Shown in pieces: positions 10,891 to 23,268 of a DNA stretch of 64,000 nt. The stretch's first letter is position 1; the number at the start of each line of letters is the position of its first letter. Source of the DNA: Emergomyces orientalis (taxonomy: Eukaryota > Ascomycota > Eurotiomycetes > Onygenales > Ajellomycetaceae); contig MOWL01000001.1 in the NCBI GenBank assembly GCA_002110485.1, positions 1,116,001 through 1,180,000 of the forward strand, written 5' to 3'. The notes beneath the pieces were generated by a model, which had not been told where the DNA came from, ran no database searches, and saw only the letters and a list, made by a program, of their open reading frames with translations. The translations under genes and the position numbers were made by a program.

Positions 10891-13514
10891 TTACCTGCTA
10901 AAGCTCGATATTCGGCTCTGCACGCCAGCTTCTCGGATAAGCTCCTTGCCCCTTGCCATCCACACATTAAACCCATCTAGCGACGCATCGGACGGGAAAT
11001 CATCCCAAATACTCGTCGCATCTGCATACGTCGACCACACCCCATTAAGCTCTGTCGGGGCCGTCCACGCCGGCAATTTCAGCTTGACAGAAGTATAATA
11101 AAAGTACAGGACCTGGCAGAGGCGGCGTACGCGATCTTCATAGCGTTCCTTATTGGTATCTGGCGTCGTGCCACCGTCGCCCAGCAGTTCCCACCACGAC
11201 ACCCGCCAGCGGAGTGTGAGCAAGATCTGCCCCAGCTGCGAGACGAATTTTATACAGGAGTCGTAGGGGACGCTGTCCCATTTGTTCTTGTTCAGGGCGT
11301 TTTGGAGGGCACGGTAACCGTCTACTTCGAGTTTGCGACAGAAAATGCGGGAGAGTTGGGCGGCGAGGAGGATGTCGGTGCGATCTTTTGGGTTGTGGAC
11401 GTCCATGGGTCGATCGTCTTGGTCGTCGGATATGGGGACGAAATCATAGCTGGCGCGACTGGGCATGTTGTTCCATTGGGATAGGAGGGACTGCAAAGGC
11501 TACGAGTTAGTCGTGACAGTACTTTTGGGGGGGAGGGGTTGGTGAACGGGCTTACAAAAATATTGTTGACCGGATCGCAATCCTTGACGCAGCTTGTCCA
11601 CCTGTTGAATTTTAGGATTTTGCGATCGATGAAATCTCGAAGGTCATAATGGGAGCTGTCTTCCGTTTTATTGAGGCCCTTGAGGTAATTATAAGTTTCA
11701 TTCAAGTCTAATATATATAGAGTACCCCATGATTGACGAGCCCGGATGTTGAATCGTCCACGGCGTTTGTCAAGGAGATCGAGTAGATCTTTCATTTCGA
11801 ATGTCACTGGTAGCTCCATCCTAACCCGTGTCGATCCGTCTAGGGTTGGATGATTGATTGCTCGTTGGGCTGGTATTTAAAGTTAGGGGAATAAATAAAA
11901 GCGCAAAATTACATGGAGGAGCTTACAAATGTAATTACAAGTCCCAGACTCGACAATTTGGAAGAAGTCTGCTTTAACGCATGGTTGTTTAAAGACCACC
12001 GATTCGACCTGTTCTATGCATGTAGTTTTGGCTTGTTCAACGCATGTGCCGCATGGGCTCTCGCCGGAACACTAGTGGCTAACAATCAGAACCATCATGT
12101 GTGTGAAGAGAAGATGTTTTACCTTTTTCTTAGAAAGGCGACACCATACGCAGACGCTCTTATCCTTTCTGCGCATCGCAGCATTTCGTCGTCCGTCAAG
12201 TGATAAGGGGCCATTGCGACGTGCTCTGGGTACCGCTGGAATACATGCTGAAGGTTCTAATGATCCTCCCAGGCCATCCTCTTGAACAATTTGTATAGCC
12301 ATCGTTCTTATAAGCTTCTTATCGACAACACCCATATTCCTACTTTTCCGCTTCCGGCTCGCGGTGACACGAGTGTTATGGTCTGGCTTATGGGACATTC
12401 CTCTTGACGGAAATTCGGGTATAGTCATGTCAATCGATCGATCTGGGGAATGGGAAGGATTACTCGATAAGTCTTCTTTTGCGTCGCTCACCGGAGTGAG
12501 TTGGCCGGTTTTCCATAATGGTTGCGGTGCTTCTTCTTGGAAGTGACTACCCCACCCGATATACTGACCATAGTTTTCTCCCTGAGATCTCGCATCAAGA
12601 ATGTCATGCCTATCGTGGCCGGGAAGGAGCATATCAGTTTTGTCTGAAACGATTGGTGACAGCTTCTTCTTGCCATCTTGGTTACATGGTTCGGATCCAA
12701 TTGGTTTAGACGAGATATCCGGAGTAGTGATCGGATCAGCGTCGGGGTACTCTTCACAGGTGGGAAATTCTAGTTGTGACAGCGGAAAGTATGAGACAGA
12801 GTAGTTCCCTGTGGCTCCACTCTCTTCACCGTTACCAATGTCGGCGTCCGTTGATATGGTGGATCTGTATGCCTGAGCAACTGATGTGTGTTCCTGTTCC
12901 ACAATTGACGGCCACGACTTTCGTAGGTTTTGAAACACAGTTTCCGGTTCATACGCATGCTGGAAGGGGTCTATATACTCGCTGACAAGGCCTTCCTCTT
13001 GGTGGTATTGTTGGTCCACAGGTATACAGCCAAGGTCTCGAGTCAAATCGTTGAAGTCCAAGGCTGTGCTGAATTTCCCAAAATGTGAGAGCGTTGAGCT
13101 GGGATATTGATCTGTATCTGAAAAGGTAGATATATCATAAGGGGGCCAGTGTTCTTCTTCACTAAGTTCTGGGCTTCTGGGGCCAAACTCGACCCCTGGA
13201 CTTTCAGCATTTTCGTCGAGGGTGCATGTTTGCATGGTGGCACCTGGGAGGCTGTTTAGATCGCCTTCAGCATTGGCCTTACTACCTCAGCAAGAAGGGT
13301 CATCATACTTGAAGTCAAAATCACCGACTAGGCCACAGCGGCCCGTCATCACCATACTCTGGGTTTCTCCAGGCTGCTGGAGCAAACGAAATTCGTCAAC
13401 ATATGATTCTATGTCCGGGTCCCCTTGTATGGAATCATGGCTAGGGTCGAGCTCGGGGGTTCGCTGCGGAATGGGATTGTCCCACGGAGGCGAAATGGGG
13501 TTTATGTCCGGCAT
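10891..13514 (-). CDS. Zn(II)2Cys6 transcription factor with central zinc cluster
   Basis: Five exons (13514-13309, 13251-12123, 12071-11927, 11869-11556, 11490-10891) join in frame to 797 residues, with introns of 51-65 nt. Residues 1-435 are acidic, Ser/Pro-rich and probably the activating, disordered part. The zinc cluster spans residues 436-463: C436, C439, C446, C452, C455 and C463 (CX2CX6CX5CX2CX7C), and an intron falls exactly between the third-cysteine codon and the codon before it. After it come a conserved-looking stretch (PCVKADFFQIVESGTCNYIS) and a helical C-terminal region of ~300 residues rich in Trp and Tyr. The usual fungal regulator has the cluster near its N-terminus, so the mid-protein position is unusual. 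The first exon is the least certain; an internal Met at 13235 is the alternative start. The target genes are unknown. Confidence 0.82.
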
Positions 13515-15417
13515 TTGTCTTTGTCCGATAATCGATAGTCAATACTCGCTGCTGGCAGAGAGGGAGCTCACGTTGTTTGTAGAGAGGGAGTTGGGAAGAA
13601 TGGTAAATTTTCCAATATTTCCGTCCTTGGTCCTTTTCGATTTCCCCTCCATAGGATTCCCACAAAAATTACAAGAATATATGGGGGGTCAAGCCATGCC
13701 CCACCATATGCAAAGATGGTGCTGGTGGTACGAAGCGGTGTTTCTGAGAGAGATTCTCACCTCTTACAACAGGGTCCAAAGCCAGAGAAGGCCCGAAGCA
13801 GGCTGCCACTGGGATAGCGTTCGAAATCAATTCGCAGTTGGGAATCTTGGACAATAGGCCCTGCTGAGTTTCAATGGTGCTTTAATTATGGTTCCTCAAT
13901 CAAATCAAGGGTTTCATGCAGATGAACTTTTGAAGAAGGGAGCGCCGCAAGCTAGGTATAAGAGCAGGTGGGGTGGAATTGATAGAAAAAACAATGGCAA
14001 AGCTAAAATCCGAGGAGCTGGGTTTGTTCAGGGCTTAGGTCGCTTGCGGATGATCACCAGAGGGGGGCAGTAATAGTAAAAATGGATAGAGACGGCTATA
14101 AAGATTTGTTTTTTTTCCTTCCAAGTTATCAGAAAACCGGATTGGTGGAATAGAAGGTTGAGGGGGAAAAAAATGAGGCAAGCAAGGCAAAAGCAACAAG
14201 AATAAAAAAGAATAATAAGAAGCAAAATCTGTCAGTGTCATCAGATCTCTCAGCATCCATGCCAATCAATCCATGCTTCAAAAAGAAGCAAAACCAATTT
14301 TCTGTGACTAATAAACGCCTAGTTGCCCAGCTAATTGGAACACCAAGTTGGTCTGGAAGAAAAGTCCCACAACAATCATTCAGCAGAGTACATACATAGA
14401 TAGCCATGAGCCCCAATAATATAATACGATGAGGGGGGAGGAGGATTCATGCACGCCCGCGATTCCGCGTAGTATGGGCAATGGGTGACATCGACCCACG
14501 GGACACGGCTGGACTTTGGCGCAAAAGGAGCAGCAGGAGGGGGAATTGGAACACAAAAAAAAAGCAAGTACAGAAAAAAAGTCTTTTGCAACGTGCCAGC
14601 AGTGGTTAGTGGGGGGGCTCTGATCCGCCTGCCTAGCCGGCGACTGGAGGGCGGAAGCCACCCAACTTGCTCCCAGGGGCTCACCGGGGCTCCGCATCGG
14701 GCTTGATCGCTTGGCCTTCGTCGAACTCCTCCACTCGGCTGCGTTGGGTTCTGGGGATCTCTTATTAATGCTCCGATCCACGGGGAACTTACTTAAAATG
14801 CGGGAAGACTGTTGCCACTCCGCGATAAGAAAAAAATGCAATCTTTCCAAATGCAGCTGGATATTTGTTGTTGAGGCTTGCTGGGCCTTTCTGCCTTGCT
14901 TCTGCAGAGTGTAAACCGTGTGACCTGTTGAGATTCATGCGATGTTTTCCTGGCCATTTTTGGACTCTTTGATTGTGTCAATCCCAAGTGCAGCGACTTG
15001 GATGCCCTCCCCTTCCCCCGGTGCCATCGCCGTTACAGCCAACATACGAGTTGATAGTAAGGGTGTTTGTGCAGAGTGCTCCATTTTTGCTTGTTATACA
15101 TTACTCGTTATAAAGTGCTAGAGGCTGCATCACCCAATGTCAATTGATGTTCCTTTATTATTTGATTTGAATGCATTATTAGTGAGCATCTATATCTTTC
15201 AGCAATAATCTCTTGAACTGCACCAAACTGCATTTCCTTTTAGGCCATAATAATAGATTCCACCAGTCCCACACGCACACATACACACAAACACACACAG
15301 TGACTTTTTACATGTTGAGCTTTGAAATCACCTCGTCAGCCTTGTCAATTCCCGACACGCCGTTTTAGACCCGCGTTCCAAGCAAAGAATAATAATAACC
15401 TTATTATTCTTGTTGCA
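13515..15417. other. Divergent intergenic region
   Basis: About 1.9 kb between the start of the leftward zinc-cluster gene and the rightward SurE gene, so it should contain both promoters and leaders. Several open frames (for example 14380-14850) are antisense-like and lack any domain. A CA-rich short repeat lies near 15270-15300. Confidence 0.55.
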
Positions 15418-16717
15418 ATGCACATCCTGGTACTGACTCGATTCTTTTACGCCTTCCTAGCACCTTTTTAATTTTTGTCTCTACTTTTGTTGTTCGGTTG
15501 CCTTGTAACTTATATCTCTCCCTCATCCACCCAAGTCCTGACGCGTGGTGATACAAAACACCGATCCCGTTCTTTGTGAGCGCTAGTGTGAGAAGTTCTG
15601 GCTGATTGGAAGTCATCTCAGGTAGTGAATGATGACGGCCCACCTTCTCAGAAATGTTCACCATACCTGTTCCCCTTCGTCAAGGCCCTTGAAAAAGCTG
15701 GCCACCTGGCTTCCGTTGTTATCCCTAATTCAGCACGCTCCTGGATTGGCAAAGCACATATCATTGGCGAGACGCTGAAGGCGACCTATATTTCTCCAGA
15801 AGCTCTCCTCAAAGACTCTGGTGATTCTGCCCAGAGTAACCACGATCGGGATGATGTCGAAAGTAAAGGTCTGAGCGCACCTAGCAATAAGCATGGCAGA
15901 TCAACCCCGGACTCCACGCGGGAGACTGACTCGGGCCGTCACTGGGTTGTCGTCAATGGCACCCCTGCTGCATGTACTCAACTAGGGCTTTACTGTCTAT
16001 TTCCTGACCGCGAGCCCATCGACCTCGTAGTTTCGGGACCAAATCATGGTCGAAACGCCTCAACCATCTACGGTTTGGCCAGTGGTACTGTAGGCGGTGC
16101 ACTGGAGGCTGCGACCTGTGGCAAGAAAGCCATTGCACTATCCTTTGCTAGTAAAGATAAGCAGCCAGCAGAGACCATCCAAGCTGCTGCCCGGCTGTCC
16201 GTGACGCTTATCGAGCACCTCTCTGCCCATTGGCCTGACGAAGGTGTACAGCTTTACAGTATAAATGTGCCGATGCGGATGGATGTCGAAGAGCGACCCA
16301 TTGTTTACTCCAGCATGCTGCAAAATTCTTGGACCAAGTCTAGCCTTTACGGGGAAGTTGATATAAGCGCTTCTCCGCCGAACAACAATGACGATAGAGA
16401 TTGGCGCCAGGGTACTTCCCCCACGGAAGGTGGCGGTCATGGCCAGCGAGCACACCTGCAGCAGACTAAATATTTCCAATGGGCGCCAGAGCTCTCGGAT
16501 ATCCAACGAAGTGTTGAGATGAGCCAGGTTGGCACTGACGCATACACGGTTATGAACGGATGCACGAGGTAAGTTTTCCCGTCCCAACCTTCGCTCCCTC
16601 TCTCCCTGCTTTTCATACCTTTTGACGCTAACGCCTCACAAAACCGAACATAGTGTGACTCCTCTTGCGGCCAATTTCAGCCATGTGTCTGGTTTCTCCG
16701 GCGAATTGAGACTGTGA
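15418..16717 (+). CDS. SurE-like phosphatase / nucleotidase
   Basis: Exons 15418-15429, 15622-16568 and 16654-16717 encode 340 residues. The SurE nucleotide/metal signature is at the very N-terminus: MHILVVNDDGP, with the paired aspartates D8 and D9 as metal ligands. The phosphate-loop serine lies in the segment NSARSW (residues 40-45), and the family's SGPNHGRN motif is at 142-149, with N145 the expected further ligand. SurE proteins are metal-dependent 5'/3'-nucleotidases and acid phosphatases acting on nucleoside monophosphates or other small phosphate esters. The length is normal for a stand-alone fungal SurE; there is no tubulin-tyrosine-ligase-like domain of the kind fused in yeast Pby1. 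The first coding exon is only 12 nt (MHIL) and is followed by a 192-nt intron. Gene callers that miss it would start the protein within the motif and lose the conserved N-terminal strand. Confidence 0.88.
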
Positions 16718-17759
16718 AAACTGGCCAAAGTCGCCAAATGCGGCTCAATCCCAGGGTTGATGGGCATTATTAAAAACCTTAAAACGGGGCTAGATAATTA
16801 TCAAATCGCTATTTTTAGACCCTTGCACACCTCGACATTCGCATCCATATAAATGCTTAAGGGGGTGTGTATCCATAGATTAAATTATGGTTCGTAATCT
16901 AGCTATATAGTCTCTATTCCATTTTTCCCTAGCCAATTTCTCATATATCCAAAAAAGGGATCCAGCCTTGTGGGGGTGCTGTTGGACAAAAAGGACACTT
17001 AAAAAGGTATTGTCTGCCAATATCATAATTAGTAGAAATCAAAGCAAATCTTGCCTGTGGGAGGTAAGATACGGGTCGATTTTTTTTCGAGCGATATCGG
17101 GTTTGGATCCCTGTCGCCCAACGTTGCTCTCACATCATGTAGTTACACCCAAGTGTTCAATTAAAGGACGGAACGGAACTGCCTTATCTACCTTAGCCCG
17201 GTATAATCGTGTGATTGAAATGACGATTCCGACGGTGAAAGTGGCATATATGTATATGATATGAGAGGGATAGATGAAATAATTGTCATCTTGATGGGGT
17301 TAACTTAAGAGTGACTTGCAATTACAAAGATGTATTGAACAGTCAGGGTTGGGTGGGAGATGTTTAAGCGGAAATTAGATCGTCATTCAAAAACCCACGA
17401 TATTTATATAAAAATATATAATAAAATAAACCAAAATAAAATAAAATAGGGGAAAACCACTGTTGCATCAAGAATACATGCCCGAGATATACAGAGAAAA
17501 AGGAGAGAAGGGAAGGGAGACATTTGCAGAGGAACGAGATGCGGAATGAAAAGACGCCAAATGAATACATCGAGTTAGAAGGAGAGAGAGGTGAAAAGCA
17601 GCTATTTGATTCATCAATCTACCCTTTCCAGTAGTTATCTCGCGTCAATGTACAAAAACCCAGCCAATTAAAAAAAGAAAAGGGAAAAAGTAGAGAAGAG
17701 TATTGTACCGCTGTAAGGGACAAGGACATTGCTTTATATGTGCGCAATTACAATGAATT
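16718..17759. other. Intergenic region between convergent genes
   Basis: The stretch lies between the SurE and MTC1 stop codons. It is AT-rich, with A/T runs near 17400-17460, and probably holds the two 3' untranslated regions. I see no gene in it. Confidence 0.6.
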
Positions 17760-19338
17760 TTACAACGCTCTAGCTGCTTCTCCCCCGCCACTTTCCACAG
17801 CAGTTGCCAGCTCTGCCTTCATTTTTCCTCGACCCACACCACCTTCGCCAACACCCATTCTCCGTGCAACATACCGCTGTGCAACAACACCAACACCAAG
17901 AGTCAGAGCTTCCTCTATCCACTCTGCAACCCATTCGCGAGGGTCAACGCCACCGCTCTCGATAATTTCTGCAATCGCCTCCGGGATGGTGGAATGGACA
18001 AGGTCGTTGGGGTTGTCTGCGTTATGCTCAGGGGTTGGGGCATCAAGCCAGTCAATCCATTTCTGTGGAACGGCCTGTGTAACGGCATGGAAAGCGATGC
18101 TGTGGATGGGGTCGTGAAGATAAAGTGCGAAGAAGACCTCCTCTTCGACATCATCCTTTACCTCCACTATACTTTGGGCTGGCTTTTCTGCATCTCCACT
18201 GGGCCCTGCTTGGAATAGCTCTGGTGGTGTAGGTTGAGAAATTGCCTGGATGGCAAGGAATATGTCACTGCTACGTACAGGGTTCGACTCTGATAGTATT
18301 TCTGATGCTTGTTTGGCGGCTTCCTCGACACCGCCTCTTGTAGAAAAGTATTCCGCTGCATATGCTTCTGCACTTGCTCGGGCAAGCTTCGTACCAACCA
18401 CTGCACCCTTGATAGCTGATATAGATCGTGGGTTCCCTACCGACACCGTTCGCCACCACGGGCCATCGTTCCAGCCAGCTGTAGAGCTTGGTCCGACGTG
18501 AGAATCAGAGCCACGTCTGGGGGCGGCTTCACGACCGCGTTGGACAACAAGTAGATCACCTCCTTCGACCTGGGACATTACTCGAGAGAAGACTGAATAA
18601 ATTAATGGATCTAGCGAAGGGTAGCCGGAGAGGTCATGTGTGATGTGAATTTGGAGACGCTCATGAGAGGAGATAGGAGGAGCTAGAGTATGGAGGAGGG
18701 AGGTAAATGTTGGGATAGCTAGAGTTCGTAGCTCGCCGCCTATAATAATTTACGCAGTTCATTAGAACAAGGGATCTACAGGACATAGTTAAGCCGTAAA
18801 TTTCAGTTTGCAACTTACCAAGACCTCGAAGAGCTCCAACATTGCCTCTAACCTGATCAGCCCATTTATGAGCTTCCTCATTTTGTTTGATCTCCTTCAC
18901 GGCAGCCTCTGCCTGCTTCACAGCAGCTGAAGCTGTAGCAAATATTCCACCCCACCAGCCGCCGCCGCCGCTCTTGCCCGCTTCCTCAGATGTTGGAGTA
19001 TCCCCAGCCTCCGGCGAAGTGGTTTCTGGAGGGGTCATGCTGGTATGATATGCCCGGGAACTATCTCCTGATTTTCTGGGAGCCATTTTGTCATCACTGA
19101 GCCTGCCTGAGGGCGGGGTTGTTGTGGAGGTTCGTTTCGGAGATCTGTTTGAAGTGGAGGAGGTTCGGGGTGTTGGAGGTCGCTGGGAAGCAAGATCCTG
19201 AAGCTCAGCTAATAGGTCCTGCTCCAACTTTTCCTGCGCCCCTCCCGCTGCCTGGGTGGCTCCATCATCGACACCAAGGTCATCGAACTGAGCAAGCAGC
19301 TCATCATTTGTAGGGGCTTGCTTTCCAGTCTTCGACAT
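17760..19338 (-). CDS. MTC1: Maintenance of telomere capping protein 1 (Mtc1 family)
   Basis: Two exons, 19338-18819 and 18739-17760, join across an intron with donor GTAAGT to give 499 residues. The start at 19338 (MSKTGKQAPTNDELLAQFDDLG) is chosen because the family opens with a short basic stretch and then a DELLxQFDDLG motif; an upstream in-frame Met at 19371 would add 11 residues. Next come a Ser/Thr/Pro-rich region (about 60-125), a Gly/Trp segment (GGGGWWGGIFATASAAVKQAE), a short helical region, and a C-terminal globular domain containing EVFFALYLHDPIHSIAFHAV. This is the DUF5427/Mtc1 layout. Yeast MTC1 was named from genetic interaction with the telomere-capping mutant cdc13-1; its molecular activity is not established and the protein behaves as a cytosolic or Golgi-associated factor. 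A GTCACGTG box lies ~310 bp upstream (19648-19654). Confidence 0.88.
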
Positions 19339-20700
19339 GACGTTGTCTCTCTCAATTGACGTTCTGTTCAAAGGCTAGTCGATATGGCAAGGGTGGTAGT
19401 TTTGACGTAGATATCAATGAGATAATAATGAATCCTCCCTCATAAATAATGAGTTCCCATTCTCGAGTAAACGACAGTTGGAAAGGATAGGTTTGGGTTT
19501 GAAGCTTCCAGGGCTGTTTGCATGTCGTCTTGGTGGCGCCAAGGTTACCTAGGTAGGCAGTAGTTTGGCTTCTCCACACTTGGAGCAGCAAAAAGCGTGT
19601 GCAGCAGCTGAGCTAGTCCCGAAAAGTTAGAAGATAACTATATAGGGTCACGTGCATAGTTCTAACTCCAACAGGATTGTTGTTGATGGTTGTAAGAAAC
19701 TGATGATCGAGGTTGGTCTTCTTCTATTCAGAAAACAGACCGAAGGTCATCCAATTGACTAAAATCCTGGGCTTGAACGTGGGGACGACTGGGAGCAATT
19801 CGCTGTATGTAGCGTTCATTCCACTTGAACTGCTGCTGCACAAACCTTCCACGAGATGTTACTTGGCCCCCAGCTTTATTATCCAATCCTCACGGGTATG
19901 GTCATCACTGAGTTACTGAGCGCGCGCCATGATGCTTCCATTGCAATAAAAAGGTGATTTTGCTTACATATTGAACCCTGCATGCCCTTTCGGCGCGACA
20001 TGTGCTTTCTGACCTACAAGAGAATGAGAGGTGAATACAAGAGAAAATCAAGGCTTGTTGAATCGGAGTATGTTCACTATGTTAACTAACAGAGTATCTT
20101 CCAAGTTATTCTTCATTTGGAAGAGATAATCTTTCAATCTCGGTGTTTCGAAGAGGTGGTTGCCCATCGGCCTCTCCTTCCCGAGAACGCCGATGCCGAG
20201 TGGTGTGCCGGTCGGCTACCGAACAACAGAAACTCCTCGAGTTCTGCTGGAATTTAACTCATTCCGGCGTTGGGCATGTATTGAAAAATTTCCATTCTTC
20301 AATGGCACATGAAATATGGTGGTATAGAGAAAGCTATCCATTCTGCCCGCAGATACCAAGTTGCCTGTTGCTGAGGATGCGAACTTTTAGATGTTGTAAT
20401 GTTTAACAGCCGAAGTTGAACCGGAATATCCCGGCGGGGTTGGCTGGCTATTTACCTAGGTAGCTTCTACTCCATGATGGGCATGGTGGGACTACTTTTT
20501 TGAGCACCATGCCATAAATATTACCATCTCATCCCAAACGGTGTGTACCGAATACCTGAGCACTTCAACTTTTTCACTTTAATTAGGTACCGTGGGTTCA
20601 ATTGATGTTTCCTCCGCTTCTAGAATCTCGATTTCAAAATATTACATTAGTCCCATAGCCCTTCTATCATAGCTACCCCTCCACCCCCGCAATCGTCATC
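19339..20700. other. Divergent intergenic region
   Basis: Between the MTC1 start and the CMD-like start. It contains two exact TACCTAGGTA palindromes (19546-19555 and 20453-20462) and a CACGTG box (19649-19654). The short open frames (19713-19919, 20143-20406) have no coding support. Confidence 0.55.
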
Positions 20701-21261
20701 ATGCGCCTCGAATACGTTCCCAACCCACCCCCAACATCCAACGAGGAGGATGAAACAATCCTCAAGCGCGTCCAAGCCAGACGGGGCGAGCGAGGCCTCC
20801 TCCCCCTCGACCTAGCGCTTCTCCATTCTTTTCCCGTCGCGGATGGCTGGAACTCATTCCTCGGCGCCATTCGCACCAAAACCTCCCTTCCCGCAGACAT
20901 TCGCGAAATCGCAATCTGCCGCGTTGCTGTTATAAACGAAGCCTGGTTCGAATGGAAGCACCATGCGCCCTTGTTAACAGAGGCCGGCTTTGCCGACGAG
21001 GCGCTGGAACTTGTAAAGCGCGACGCAGAGAACCCGCCCACAGACGCTGAGCTGGCGGCGCTAATGTCCCCGAAACAAATTGCTGTTTTCAAGTATACGG
21101 AGGCGATGACGAGGACGGTTAAGGTGTCTGATGAGGTGTTTGCAGAGCTGAGGAGGCATTTCAGTGAGACGGAGGTGGTTGAGATAACGGCTACAGTCGG
21201 GGCGTATAACTGTGTGAGCAGGTTTTTGGTTGCGTTGGATGTTGGGGAGATGAATAAATAA
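20701..21261 (+). CDS. Carboxymuconolactone decarboxylase (CMD/AhpD-like) family protein
   Basis: A single exon of 186 residues. The CMD helical fold is indicated by LLPLDLALLHSFPVADGWNSF (about 41-61), LPADIREIAICRVAVINEAWFEWKHHAPLL (about 68-97) and a C-terminal helix pair with EVVEITATVGAYNCVSRFLVAL. The EW-x-HH element matches the conserved Glu/His of CMD proteins. The redox CxxC of AhpD-type alkylhydroperoxidases is absent: the only cysteine near this helix is the single C in AICRV. A peroxidase role like AhpD is therefore unlikely, and a hydrolase, decarboxylase or uncharacterised role is more plausible. No signal peptide is seen. Fungal relatives are common stand-alone genes, and the neighbours give no pathway clue. 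The codon use is GC3-rich compared with the genes on either side. Confidence 0.85.
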   Translation: MRLEYVPNPPPTSNEEDETILKRVQARRGERGLLPLDLALLHSFPVADGWNSFLGAIRTKTSLPADIREIAICRVAVINEAWFEWKHHAPLLTEAGFADEALELVKRDAENPPTDAELAALMSPKQIAVFKYTEAMTRTVKVSDEVFAELRRHFSETEVVEITATVGAYNCVSRFLVALDVGEMNK

Positions 21262-22868
21262 ATAGGTACGTGTATACAAAAATGTATGGATGTCGTAGTG
21301 GCAGTGATTCTGGTTGGTGCTGACTCTGAATGGGATTTGTAGACTTGCTGGATTCTTCAGATTAGATGAACAACCTGATGTGATATGATGAACACTCATG
21401 CTCTGGAGTTCATGCTGAATCCAGATTACCGGTGGAGCTCCAAAAATGATTCCTTAACCTGATTTAAAGCTTTTACAAATGCCCTGGCCTTGGATTGAGC
21501 AAACAACCGTCGAAACCAAGTTTGCTGCAGCTGTAGCAGAATAAGAAGAATACATTGTTTTTATTTGATTAAGAGGGATATATAAACATGACTATCGATG
21601 AGCATTAATTGAAATTCAGGTGTTGATTGTCGCAAACTTGCATCTTCAGGGTCCGCTTCATTTTATAATCAAAAACTTAGATTGGGCATATTACGAGGTG
21701 GTATGAGATATATTTTCAAATCCAGCAAGACAATATACAGAATGTATCTTTCTTTTACATACCGGGTCTTTTTTTAGTGTTTCGTGCTCTTTCGCTGTCT
21801 TTGAGAAAAGAGCAAGGGGTAGGGTTAGAACAAGGGGCAGATAAACCTTGGACTTGGGGATCTATATTTTGTATCATGGAACCACTACAGTGCTGGGGCT
21901 GGCGGGTGCACTAGTTGTCATTTTCAACTGTATTAATGTTACGCAGCCAAGGTGGATGTTATATCCATGGTACTCGGTACAGAATAATGAGTTTGCAATT
22001 GCATAGATATTATGAGTCCGTTGGAATATCTTCAATAAATTACTGAAAGAAAAATTGTTTAGATAAAGTAACCTACACGGATGCCAATACCTCAGATGTA
22101 AGTGAACAACGCAACAAAGCCCTTTATTTTGTCAGTTTCTTTTTCCCGTTTGCTCTTGATGTTGTGGTGTCAAAATCAGAACACAATACCAATACAGGGA
22201 TACCATACGGCAAATCTGCACTTCTGATTGACTGGGACTGAGGTGTGGGTAACGTGACTCGTCTCCAGCATCGCAGTAGATCCCAGCTCCAACGCCCGGA
22301 ATGCAGAAATCTTACTACGAAAAGATGCTGAGATCGGATCTGTAGGGCAAACAACAACATTAAAATATCCTGATCATATGGAAATAGTCTGTGTTTTGAG
22401 AGCTGTCGGTCAGTGATTCATTTCATCCTTTCGATTCGGTTGTTGTTTTATTACTTCCTTCTCCTAACTACACGTCGCTTTCAGACCGAGTTTCTACCTA
22501 CCTCGCAAAAATCTTTTACTGAGTACTCGCTCATCGCCACCCGCCCACAGGCTCCGTGAAGTTTGTGGCCAGGAGTTAATATCGATTCTTCTTCTTCATT
22601 ATTTACTTCCTCTTCCCTCTGTTAGCTATTTTCTTTTAATTTTGAACTCTTCTGCTGAGCGGATACTTCGTCGAATTCGAGCGCCAATTTTCAACTCCAA
22701 CTACTCAATTTGCAGCTGGGGGTTGGAATCCAGCCAAAAGTCGGCCTCGAGTCAATTTAATTCTTTTCTCTTCGTTGTCACAACATTTTGATATAATATC
22801 CCGATGTATTATTGCTGAGGCTCCTAGCAATTGCTAATAGTTAAACCGACTTTTATCAGCAGTTTAAG
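21262..22868. other. Intergenic region and 5' leader
   Basis: It holds the 3' end of the CMD-like gene and the promoter and first leader exon of the next gene. The last ~450 bases (22400-22868) are pyrimidine-rich, as usual for fungal promoters and leaders. No other gene is apparent. Confidence 0.55.
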
Positions 22869-23268
22869 GTATGATAATTTTCTTCTCATTCTTTTCCTCC
22901 TCTCCCTTTTCGCTTGTTTTTGACGATGCTGCATACTCTTTGGATTTACGTTATCCGAGATACCCTGAATTGGGGTTTCCTACCAGAAAAACTACCACTT
23001 CTCTTTATTATACCCATGTTTAAATCAACTACACGTTGCAAACGACATGATGATGATTTGTCGCTTGACTGGCCCGATGCTCTTGTCTATTCCTCTTGTT
23101 ATTGGCTGTGTGCTGTGTTGGTTTTAGTAGTTGGGTGTAAATTTTCAATTTTCGAACATTTACGATGCGCTTTTTCTGTGTTTTACTCCTTATCAGGATA
23201 CTTCACGTTCTTTCTTTTAGGCACGGGACTTCTTCTGATATGTGCATATATACTGAGTTTTCTTACAG
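22869..23268 (+). other. Probable 5'-untranslated-region intron
   Basis: AAG|GTATGATAAT at 22869 is a good donor and TTTTCTTACAG ending at 23268 is a good acceptor; the start codon follows at 23286. The open frame that runs through this stretch from 22914 translates to a Trp/Cys/Phe/Leu-rich sequence unlike the hydrophilic protein downstream, as expected for intron sequence that happens to stay open. At 400 nt it is several times longer than the coding introns in this window. Confidence 0.6.

Noticed and set aside
13222..13857. Plus-strand open frame of 211 codons
   Set aside because: It is antisense to the first exon and upstream region of the zinc-cluster gene, which has a coherent five-exon model on the other strand.
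14380..14850. Minus-strand open frame of 156 codons
   Set aside because: Composition is irregular (Ser/Pro/Cys mixture) and it overlaps other open frames; no domain was recognised.
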